The position numbers and the translations under genes were made by a program. The notes under the pieces were generated by a model. The model was not told the DNA's origin. It saw nothing but the letters and a program-made list of their open reading frames with translations, and ran no database searches. This document shows, piece after piece, positions 1 through 4,766 of a DNA stretch of 7,658 nt. The stretch comes from an uncultured Actinomycetes bacterium (GTDB taxonomy: Bacteria > Actinomycetota > Thermoleophilia > Solirubrobacterales > 70-9): contig CAMPIP010000107.1 in NCBI GenBank assembly GCA_946886425.1, forward strand, positions 1-7,658. Direction: 5' to 3'. Positions within the stretch are counted from its first letter, which is position 1, and each line of letters opens with the position of its first letter.

Positions 1-72
1 GGCGATCCTGGATTCGAACCAGGGACCTCGTCCTTATCAGAGACGCGCTCTAACCAACTGAGCTAATCGCCC
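1..72 (-). tRNA. tRNA-Ile (anticodon GAT), 3' end cut by window edge
   Basis: Read on the minus strand this folds as a complete cloverleaf. The 5' acceptor arm GGGCGAT (72-66) pairs with ATCGCC at 6-1, and the last pairing base, discriminator and any CCA lie outside the window. The D arm is GCTC/GAGC, the T arm is CCTGG/CCAGG, and the T loop is TTCGAAT. The anticodon stem CGTCT/GGACG encloses the loop CTGATAA, so the anticodon is GAT, which reads the isoleucine codons AUC and AUU. No rRNA gene is visible beside it, so within this window it stands alone, downstream of parB and on the same strand. Identity is firm; only the 3' terminus is unseen. Confidence 0.96.
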
Positions 73-95
73 GGGGACGGCGATGATAGCGGCGA

Positions 96-112
96 CCGAG
101 CTGGCGGCTCGG
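96..112 (-). terminator. Weak hairpin after parB
   Basis: A 6-bp stem (CCGAGC 96-101 with GCTCGG 107-112) and 5-base loop lie just past the parB stop codon, between parB and the tRNA. No U-run follows on the minus strand, so it is not a convincing intrinsic terminator. It may slow or stabilise transcript ends, or transcription may run on into the tRNA. The rest of the 73-117 gap shows nothing else. Confidence 0.3.
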
Positions 113-117
113 CACGT

Positions 118-990
118 TCAGCGGCCGGGGCGCTTCAGCGCCCGGGCCAGCGCCTTGGCCTCATCGACGTCGTCGAAGCGCAGCTCGGCGGCGATGCCGT
201 CCCCCTTGAGCCGGACCGCGACCTCGTGTCCGAGAGCCGCCTCGAGCGCGTCGGCGACGGAGTCGAGGGCCTCGCGCTCGTCGGCGCTCAACTCGGCCTT
301 CTTTGACTTGGCTTTTGGCTGGCCAGCCAGCCGAACCCTGTTCTCGGTCTCGCGGACTGACCAGCCCCCCCGCACCGCGTCGCGGGCGAGGCGGCGACGG
401 ACATCGTTGCCTCGCAGGCCGAGCAGGGCGCGGCCGTGGCCCTCGCTGAGCTCGCCGGCCTCGAGCAACTCCAGGGTCTCGTCGGGCAGCTCGAGCAGCC
501 GGATCAGGTTGGAGACGGCGGGGCGGCTGCGGCCGACGCGGCGGGCCAGCTCCTCTTTGGAGAGCCCGAGGTCCTCGACCAGGGCGGCGCAGGCCTTCGC
601 CTCCTCGACCGGGTTTAGATCCTCGCGCACCATGTTCTCGATCAGAGCCGCCTGCAGCCGGTCGGCTTCGGCCTGGTCGCGGATCACCGCCGGGACCTTC
701 TTCAGCCCCGCCTGCTGGGCGGCGCGCCAGCGGCGCTCCCCGGCGACAAGCTCGTAGCTGCCGTCGGGCAGGGGGCGGACCAGCAGCGGCTGGACAATCC
801 CGCTCGCCTCGATCGACTCGGCCAGGGCATCGAGCGCCTCCTGGTCGAACTTCGTGCGCGGCTGGCCGGGGTTGGGCTTGACGAGGTCGACCGGGAGCTC
901 GCGCAGCTCGCCGGCGTCGCCGACTGCCGAGCTGTCGGGGAGGATCGCCGAGAGGCCGCGGCCGATCCCGCGTTTGGTGCCGCTAGCCAC
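118..990 (-). CDS. parB: ParB chromosome-partition protein (CTP-dependent clamp)
   Basis: ParB binds parS near the origin, loads as a CTP-dependent sliding clamp and drives origin segregation with ParA. The 290-residue product has the family layout. An N-terminal ParA-contacting segment is at about residues 7-17 (RGIGRGLSAIL). The CTPase/N-domain carries GERRWRAA (84-91) and ENMVRED (119-125). A helix-turn-helix lies at about 143-166 (LSKEELARRVGRSRPAVSN), followed by SEGHGRALL at about 182-190. A charged linker and C-terminal dimer domain follow. The frame is open further upstream, but the GTG at 990-988 is preferred: AAGGAG (1006-1001) lies 10 bases before it and the protein then begins with the conserved MASGTKRGIGRGL. 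This start overlaps the end of parA by 8 bases, implying translational coupling. The Gln common in ENxQR motifs is Val here, a tolerated position. Confidence 0.95.
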   Translation of the reverse strand: MASGTKRGIGRGLSAILPDSSAVGDAGELRELPVDLVKPNPGQPRTKFDQEALDALAESIEASGIVQPLLVRPLPDGSYELVAGERRWRAAQQAGLKKVPAVIRDQAEADRLQAALIENMVREDLNPVEEAKACAALVEDLGLSKEELARRVGRSRPAVSNLIRLLELPDETLELLEAGELSEGHGRALLGLRGNDVRRRLARDAVRGGWSVRETENRVRLAGQPKAKSKKAELSADEREALDSVADALEAALGHEVAVRLKGDGIAAELRFDDVDEAKALARALKRPGR

Positions 991-1741
991 GGGCCGCGAG
1001 CTCCTTCGCCAGCGCCCGGTAGGCGGTGGCGCCGCGCGAGGAGGGGGCATGCTCGGTCACGGGCAGACCATAACTGGGCGACTCGGCGACCCGCACGCTG
1101 CGCGGGATCACGGTCTCGAAGACCATTTCGGCGAAGTGATCGCGCAGCTCGGCCTCGACGTCCTGGGCCAACCTGGTGCGCTCGTCGTGCATGGTCACGA
1201 GCAAGCCCGAAACCTCTAGTTGAGGGTTCAGCTCACGCCTGATCAAGCTCAGGGTTTCGAGGAACTGCACCAATCCCTCCAATGCCAGGTACTCGGCCTG
1301 AACCGGGACGATGACGCGGTCGGCGGCGGTAAGTGCGTTGACACTAACCGGGCCCAGCGCCGGTGGGCAGTCGAGCAGGGTCATCGCGAAGCGCTCTCGG
1401 ACCGGGCCGAGCCGCTCCCGCAGGCGGGTCTCGCCGCCCTCGATCCGCGGCAGCTCGACCGCGGCGCCGGCGAGGTCGCGGTTGGCGGGGACGATCCAGA
1501 GGTTGTCGGGCCCGGCCGGCCGGGCCGCCTCGGCGACCGAGACGTCGCCAGTGAGGCAGTCGTAGGAGGAGGGATGCATGTCTCGATCGCCGCCCAGCGC
1601 CACGGTCGCGTTGCACTGGGAGTCGAGGTCGACGAGCAGGGTCTGGTGGCCGTCCCTGGCGGAGCAGGAGGCGAGGTTGACCGCGGTGGTCGTCTTGCCG
1701 ACCCCGCCCTTCTGGTTCGCCACCGCGTAGACCTTGCCCAT
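983..1741 (-). CDS. parA: ParA chromosome-partition ATPase (Soj family)
   Basis: ParA is a Walker-type ATPase that dimerises on ATP, binds the nucleoid non-specifically and is released by ParB-stimulated hydrolysis, moving the parS complex. The 252-residue product has the deviant Walker A KGGVGKTT (residues 11-18, signature Lys11), Walker A' DLDSQCN (38-44) and Walker B LLDCPP with Asp124. The conserved PRSVRVAESPSYGLPV block is near the C-terminus. There is no N-terminal DNA-binding extension, so this is the chromosomal Soj type, not the plasmid type Ia. The ATG at 1741 directly precedes the first beta strand. No Shine-Dalgarno sequence precedes it; a TAGGGT -10-like element lies 9 bases upstream, suggesting a nearly leaderless message. 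It is followed by parB with an 8-base overlap, forming a two-gene operon. Confidence 0.96.
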   Translation of the reverse strand: MGKVYAVANQKGGVGKTTTAVNLASCSARDGHQTLLVDLDSQCNATVALGGDRDMHPSSYDCLTGDVSVAEAARPAGPDNLWIVPANRDLAGAAVELPRIEGGETRLRERLGPVRERFAMTLLDCPPALGPVSVNALTAADRVIVPVQAEYLALEGLVQFLETLSLIRRELNPQLEVSGLLVTMHDERTRLAQDVEAELRDHFAEMVFETVIPRSVRVAESPSYGLPVTEHAPSSRGATAYRALAKELAARG

Positions 1742-1750
1742 GACGGGGCC

Positions 1751-1756
1751 ACCCTA
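1751..1756 (-). promoter_or_regulatory. Putative -10 element of parAB
   Basis: On the minus strand TAGGGT fits the actinobacterial TANNNT -10 pattern and lies 9 bases before the parA ATG. Transcription would then start about 2-3 bases before the start codon, which fits the lack of a ribosome binding site. No clear -35 is visible. A perfect 8-bp palindrome TCCCGGGA (1765-1772) lies just upstream and could be a protein site, but with such GC richness it may be chance. Confidence 0.4.
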
Positions 1757-1816
1757 GACGTTCATCCCGGGAACCCGAGCCGGGCACTGGATTCGGCGCG
1801 ATCGCGGCCCGTGAAC

Positions 1817-1822
1817 TAGGCT
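1817..1822 (+). promoter_or_regulatory. Putative -10 element of jag-rsmG, leaderless spacing
   Basis: TAGGCT matches TANNNT and ends 7 bases before the jag ATG, the spacing expected if transcription starts at the A of the start codon. No Shine-Dalgarno sequence precedes jag, which supports a leaderless transcript. The -35 is unclear; TTCGGC at 1792-1797 is a poor match with a 19-base spacer. Only start-site mapping would confirm this. Confidence 0.42.
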
Positions 1823-1829
1823 GCGCCGC

Positions 1830-2312
1830 ATGAGCGACGAAGCCGACTGGCCGCAGGAGCCCGCCGAGCGCGTGCGCGAGCTGGTCGAGGGGGTCCTTGA
1901 CGAGCTCGACCTCGACGGCGAGGTGGAGATCGAGGAGGACGACGAGCGGATTCTCGCCACGGTGCGCGGCGGCGAGGACTACGGCCTCCTGATCGGCAAA
2001 CGCGGCCAGACGATCGACGCCCTGCAGCTGCTCTGCTACCAGGCGGCCTTCCGCGGCCTGCGGGACCGCAAGCGGGTTCTGCTCGACGCCGCCGGCTACC
2101 GCGAGCGCCGTCGCGAGACCCTCGAGGGCCGCGCCGACCGGGCGGCCGAGCAGGCGCTAGCCAACAACCGCGTGATCGAGATGGACCCGATGAGCGCCCA
2201 GGAGCGGCGCGTCGTCCATGAACGGCTCAAGGACCGGGCCGGGATCGAGACCTACAGCGAGGGCGACGAGCCCCGCCGCTGCGTGATCGTCGCGCCCCTC
2301 GTCGCCGAGTGA
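1830..2312 (+). CDS. jag: Jag/KhpB (EloR)-type KH-R3H RNA-binding protein
   Basis: This is a cytoplasmic RNA-binding protein of the SpoIIIJ-associated family, linked in other bacteria to RNA regulation and control of cell elongation. The 160-residue product has an acidic N-terminus (about 1-45) and a KH domain with the GxxG loop GKRG (56-59) in LLIGKRGQTIDALQ. Its C-terminal R3H domain has Arg126-x3-His130 in ERRVVHERL and ends in RRCVIVAP. The Jag_N domain of the longer Firmicutes proteins is absent, as is usual in actinobacteria. No Shine-Dalgarno sequence precedes the ATG. Its stop overlaps the rsmG start (GTGA). The gene usually follows yidC on the same strand; here it and rsmG point the other way and lie beyond rsmG from yidC. 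Confidence 0.94.
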   Translation: MSDEADWPQEPAERVRELVEGVLDELDLDGEVEIEEDDERILATVRGGEDYGLLIGKRGQTIDALQLLCYQAAFRGLRDRKRVLLDAAGYRERRRETLEGRADRAAEQALANNRVIEMDPMSAQERRVVHERLKDRAGIETYSEGDEPRRCVIVAPLVAE

Positions 2313-2989
2313 CTCAGGACCCGACGGCCGTCCTCGACGACGCCGCTCGCGAAGCCCTGGAGCGGGTCCTCGCTCTGCTCGCCGAGGAGCGCGCCTCGGT
2401 CAGCTCCGTGGTCGACGAGCGCGCCTGGCGGGTCCACGTCGTCGACAGCCTCACCGGGCTCGAGATTGCAGAGCTGCGCGAAGCGAGGCGCATTGCCGAC
2501 GTCGGGGCGGGCGCCGGCTTCCCGGGCCTGGCACTCGCCGTGGCGCTGCCCGGCGCCCAGGTCGATCTGATCGAGTCGGTCGGCCGCAAGTGCGTCTTCA
2601 TGACACGTGCCGCAGAGGACGCGGGCATCGCCAACGCCGCGGTCATCAACGCCCGTTCCGAGGACTGGGCCGGAGGCGATGGGCGCGAGGCCTACGACGT
2701 CGTCACCGCCCGAGCCGTCGGCCGCCTCTCGACCCTTGCCGAGCTCGCCTCCCCGCTCCTGAAGCCAAACGGCATCCTCGTAGCCTGGAAGGGCAAGCGT
2801 GACGAGGACGAGGAGTCCCAGCTGACGGGAGCGAGCCAGTCCCTCGCCATGACCCCGGCAGCGGTGCTGGACGTAGGCAACCGCGCCGGCAGCCAACACC
2901 GCCACCTCCACATCATCCGCAAGACCGGTCCAACCCCCCAGGACTTGCCAAGGCGTCCCGGAATGGCCAAGAAGCGCCCCAAGGGATAG
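2309..2989 (+). CDS. rsmG: RsmG (GidB) 16S rRNA m7G methyltransferase
   Basis: RsmG uses S-adenosylmethionine to N7-methylate a guanine in the 530 loop of 16S rRNA; its loss gives low-level streptomycin resistance in several bacteria. The 226-residue product carries HVVDSL (43-48) and the SAM-binding loop ADVGAGAGFPG (63-73). It also has the LIESVGRKCVFM block (87-98), ARAVGRLSTLAELA (134-147) with LLKPNG, and a basic C-terminal tail containing PRRPGMAKKRP. The GTG start sits in a GTGA overlap with the jag stop and has no ribosome binding site of its own, so translation is probably coupled to jag. Together they form a two-gene plus-strand unit, convergent with yidC and ending in strong hairpins just past the stop. 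Length is normal for the family. Confidence 0.96.
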   Translation: MTQDPTAVLDDAAREALERVLALLAEERASVSSVVDERAWRVHVVDSLTGLEIAELREARRIADVGAGAGFPGLALAVALPGAQVDLIESVGRKCVFMTRAAEDAGIANAAVINARSEDWAGGDGREAYDVVTARAVGRLSTLAELASPLLKPNGILVAWKGKRDEDEESQLTGASQSLAMTPAAVLDVGNRAGSQHRHLHIIRKTGPTPQDLPRRPGMAKKRPKG

Positions 2990-3009
2990 GGAATTGGGAG
3001 AGGGAAGGA

Positions 3010-3036
3010 GACGGGAGCCACCTCCAACCTCCCGTC
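3010..3036 (+). terminator. Hairpin 20 bases after rsmG
   Basis: An 8-bp perfect stem, GACGGGAG (3010-3017) with CTCCCGTC (3029-3036), encloses an 11-base loop. It follows the rsmG stop after a purine-rich run. No T-run follows, so it may be a pause or 3'-end stabiliser working together with the larger hairpin at 3068-3095. Confidence 0.45.
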
Positions 3037-3067
3037 CCTAACCACTCCGGCGATCGGGCGGCTCCAC

Positions 3068-3095
3068 TGGGAAGGAGGGGTCTCCCTCCTTCCCA
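3068..3095. terminator. Bidirectional terminator-like hairpin between rsmG and yidC
   Basis: A perfect 12-bp stem, TGGGAAGGAGGG (3068-3079) with CCCTCCTTCCCA (3084-3095), closes a 4-base loop GTCT. It lies between two converging genes, 9 bases from the yidC stop codon, the expected place for a shared terminator. Neither side has a proper T-run, as is common for actinobacterial terminators. Its GGGAAGGAG arm is repeated at 3002-3010, so the CTCCTTCCC arm (3086-3094) could pair with either copy. Confidence 0.7.
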
Positions 3096-3104
3096 ATCGC
3101 GCGC

Positions 3105-3908
3105 CTAACGCCGTCTCTTCTTCTTTTTGGGAGGCGGGGGCGGCGGCTTCGACGCTTTGATCGCCGCCGCGCCTTCCGGCGTCGTATGGACCGGCGGCGG
3201 CACGACCTTTTTGATCACCAGCTGCTGCCCGATCGTCCAGACGTTGGTGGTGATCCAGTAGAGGATCAGCCCAGCCGGGAAGCTGATGATGAAGGGGACG
3301 AAGATCAGCGGCAGCATGAACATCAGCACCCGCTGGCTTTTGTCGGCGGAGAGCGCCATGACCATGCCCGAGACCAGCTGGGTGCCGACGTAGATGATCA
3401 GCAGGGTTATCAGGACCCCGCCCTCAGCCTTCGCGGTCAGGTCGGGGATGAAGAGGAAGCTTTCGCCGAAGAATCCCGCCGAATGCCCCTGCGCGACCGC
3501 GAACTCGCTGCAGGTCTTCGCGGTCTGGCCGCAGATGTCAAAGCGCAGGTCGTGCTGGAGGACGTAGAAGAGGGTGATGAAAACCGGCAGCTGGGCAATC
3601 AGCGGGATGCAGGAGGCAAAGGGGTTGACTTTGTTCTCCTGGTAGAAGCGCATCATCTCCTGCTGCATGCGCTGTTTGTCGTTCTTGTACTTCGCCTGAA
3701 TCTCTTTGATCTGCGGTTGCAGGGCCTGCAGGGCCCGCATCCCTTTCAGCTGTTTGTAGGTCAGCGGGATCAGGAGGGCCCGCACGAAAACCGTCAGGGC
3801 GATGATCGCCCCGCCCCAGGAAAGACCGGTGTCGTGAAAGAAGACGAGGACCTTGTCGGCGATGTCGACCAGGAACTGCGGAGCGAGCTGGAACGCGAGC
3901 GGCAGCAT
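3105..3908 (-). CDS. yidC: YidC/Oxa1-family membrane protein insertase
   Basis: YidC inserts proteins into the cytoplasmic membrane, alone or with SecYEG. This 267-residue form lacks the large periplasmic domain of proteobacterial YidC, as in other Gram-positive lineages. Hydrophobic segments appear at about 31-50, 100-118, 163-186 and 195-226. The conserved intramembrane Arg of the insertase groove is Arg43 (VFVRALLIPLTYKQ). Next comes the amphipathic coiled cytoplasmic hairpin (about 51-92), then NPFASCIPLIAQLPVF. An external loop holds Cys126 and Cys133. The C-terminal tail has six prolines followed by KKKKRRR, a plausible ribosome-binding tail. The start codon overlaps the yidD stop by one base (TGATG); GGAGAGG (3925-3919) lies 10 bases upstream. 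It is the last gene of rpmH-rnpA-yidD-yidC. Confidence 0.95.
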   Translation of the reverse strand: MLPLAFQLAPQFLVDIADKVLVFFHDTGLSWGGAIIALTVFVRALLIPLTYKQLKGMRALQALQPQIKEIQAKYKNDKQRMQQEMMRFYQENKVNPFASCIPLIAQLPVFITLFYVLQHDLRFDICGQTAKTCSEFAVAQGHSAGFFGESFLFIPDLTAKAEGGVLITLLIIYVGTQLVSGMVMALSADKSQRVLMFMLPLIFVPFIISFPAGLILYWITTNVWTIGQQLVIKKVVPPPVHTTPEGAAAIKASKPPPPPPKKKKRRR

Positions 3909-4180
3909 CAGGAGTGAGCCTCTCCGTGGTAGTGAGCGGGATCGACAGGTCCGACGCGCAGGGTGAAGCGCTTGGGCACGGGATCGAAGCCGCCGTGGCT
4001 AAAGGGGTTGCAGCGCAGCAGGCGCCAGGTGGCGAGCAGACCGCCGCGGACGACGCCGAAACGTTCTACGGACTCGACCGCGTAGGCCGAGCAGGTCGGC
4101 TCGTAACGGCAGCGGCGCGGGCGCGAGGGGGAGATCCAGCGTTGGTACGCCTTGACTGGGACCAGGAACAGGCGTTTCAC
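3908..4180 (-). CDS. yidD: YidD, membrane protein insertion efficiency factor
   Basis: YidD is a small membrane-associated protein that aids YidC-dependent insertion and is typically encoded between rnpA and yidC, as here. The 90-residue product shows the family pattern [19 protein letters not shown] with Cys24 and Cys30, a third Cys57 in RLLRCNPF, and HGGFDPVP. The amphipathic N-terminus is typical. The start is GTG at 4180-4178 inside a GTGA overlap with the rnpA stop. GGAAAG (4194-4189) lies 8 bases upstream and could serve as a ribosome binding site. The start codon also lies within the parS-like sequence at 4173-4188. The stop codon overlaps the yidC ATG. Confidence 0.95.
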   Translation of the reverse strand: MKRLFLVPVKAYQRWISPSRPRRCRYEPTCSAYAVESVERFGVVRGGLLATWRLLRCNPFSHGGFDPVPKRFTLRVGPVDPAHYHGEAHS

Positions 4181-4188
4181 GTGGAACG
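4173..4188. promoter_or_regulatory. parS-like ParB-loading site
   Basis: CGTTTCACGTGGAACG matches the bacterial parS consensus TGTTTCACGTGAAACA at 13 of 16 positions. It matches its symmetric core GTTYCACGTGRAAC at all 14, the Y/R position being one where natural parS sites vary. It is palindromic except at one pair. It lies about 580 bases from dnaA and 3.2 kb from parB, the usual origin-proximal zone. It coincides with the rnpA/yidD overlap, encoding the RnpA C-terminal Arg-Ser-Thr-stop and the YidD Met-Lys-Arg start. No other CACGTG in the window has matching flanks. Confidence 0.8.
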
Positions 4189-4545
4189 CTTTCCGGACGA
4201 GGTGGCGGCCAGGGCCTCTTCGAGGCTGGCGGTGACGCCGGCCGTGCCCTCGCGGTCGATCAGGTCGCCGATCTCCGAGCGGGCGACGATCACGAAGTCC
4301 TGGCCCTCCGGCAGGCGATCCGAGAGGCCCCAGAAAGCCTCGCGCAGGGCCCGCTTGACGCGGTTGCGGTCGACGGAGCCGCCGACCTTGCGGCTGGCCG
4401 AGACTCCGAGCCGCACCTCGTCGGTCTGCGCATCGCGGCGAGGAAAGGTGTAAAGGACGAGATACCGGGTCGCATGGGATGAGCCGTCGCGATAGACGCG
4501 GTCGAACTCGCCGCTGCGCGAGAGGCGCCGTCGCTTCGACGCCAT
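4177..4545 (-). CDS. rnpA: RNase P protein component
   Basis: This protein partners the catalytic RNase P RNA in removing 5' leaders from pre-tRNAs. The 122-residue product begins with the basic [17 protein letters not shown] and has the RNA-binding RNR motif in [13 protein letters not shown] (59-71), followed by DFVIVARS. Length and order are normal. The ATG at 4545 abuts the rpmH stop with no intervening base and has no Shine-Dalgarno sequence, so its translation probably depends on ribosomes finishing rpmH. The stop overlaps yidD by 4 bases. The last codons lie in the parS-like site. Confidence 0.95.
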   Translation of the reverse strand: MASKRRRLSRSGEFDRVYRDGSSHATRYLVLYTFPRRDAQTDEVRLGVSASRKVGGSVDRNRVKRALREAFWGLSDRLPEGQDFVIVARSEIGDLIDREGTAGVTASLEEALAATSSGKRST

Positions 4546-4680
4546 CTAGGGGGTGAGGCGCTTACGCCCTTTACGCCGGCGGCGCTTGAGGATCGCGCGA
4601 CCGCCCCGCGTGCTCATCCGCGCCCGAAACCCGTGGGTTTTGGCGCGCTTCCGCTTCTTCGGCTGATAGGTCCGCTTCAT
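4546..4680 (-). CDS. rpmH: 50S ribosomal protein L34
   Basis: This 44-codon gene encodes the small, highly basic L34 of the large ribosomal subunit. It starts [18 protein letters not shown], continues [13 protein letters not shown] and ends RKRLTP, the full canonical L34 pattern including the THGFRxRM signature. It heads the minus-strand operon with rnpA, yidD and yidC. The TAG stop directly precedes the rnpA ATG. A TATACT -10-like element lies 10 bases upstream of the ATG. The gene is divergent from dnaA, as in most bacteria. Confidence 0.97.
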   Translation of the reverse strand: MKRTYQPKKRKRAKTHGFRARMSTRGGRAILKRRRRKGRKRLTP

Positions 4681-4690
4681 CGGCTCCGGG

Positions 4691-4696
4691 AGTATA
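4691..4696 (-). promoter_or_regulatory. Putative -10 element of rpmH-rnpA-yidD-yidC
   Basis: TATACT on the minus strand differs from TATAAT at one base and lies 10 bases before the rpmH ATG, so the leader would be only about 3 bases. The 17-base spacer leads to AAAAGA, not a recognisable -35. GGAG lies just 3 bases from the ATG, too close for a normal Shine-Dalgarno. An upstream promoter that gives a longer leader cannot be excluded. Confidence 0.5.
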
Positions 4697-4734
4697 CGGA
4701 CGACGGGCGGAAATCTTTTCTGCGGGATTTGCGA

Positions 4735-4763
4735 GGCGTGAAGTCAGGGGTGCCAGGCACGCC
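4735..4763 (+). repeat. GTGCCAGGCAC dyad upstream of dnaA
   Basis: GTGCC-A-GGCAC (4750-4760) is a short perfect dyad ending 6 bases before the ATG at 4767. An alternative arm pair, GGCGTG (4735-4740) with CACGCC (4758-4763), overlaps it, so two exclusive hairpins are possible in a dnaA leader. The core resembles short GC-rich repeats dispersed in some bacterial genomes (from memory, not searched). It could equally be an operator or leader structure. It lies where a dnaA ribosome binding site would be expected. Confidence 0.4.
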
Positions 4764-4766
4764 GCT

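Noticed and set aside
983..1050. A 20-residue N-terminal extension of ParB
   Set aside because: The extension runs backward over parA in another frame, is proline/arginine-rich without ParB character, and AAGGAG sits correctly for the GTG at 990.
1220..1819. Long plus-strand open frames opposite parA and parB
   Set aside because: They are antisense frames kept open by high GC at third positions; their translations have no family resemblance and lack ribosome binding sites.
2600..2610. A second CACGTG palindrome as a possible parS
   Set aside because: Flanks read GACACGTGCCG and share none of the GTTY/RAAC arms, so it is only the central hexamer, inside rsmG.
1780..3100. Inverted repeats at the two ends of the jag-rsmG block that could have mediated the flip
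   Set aside because: Only very short GC-rich matches such as GGCGCG and GCGATCG are shared, no better than expected in such DNA.
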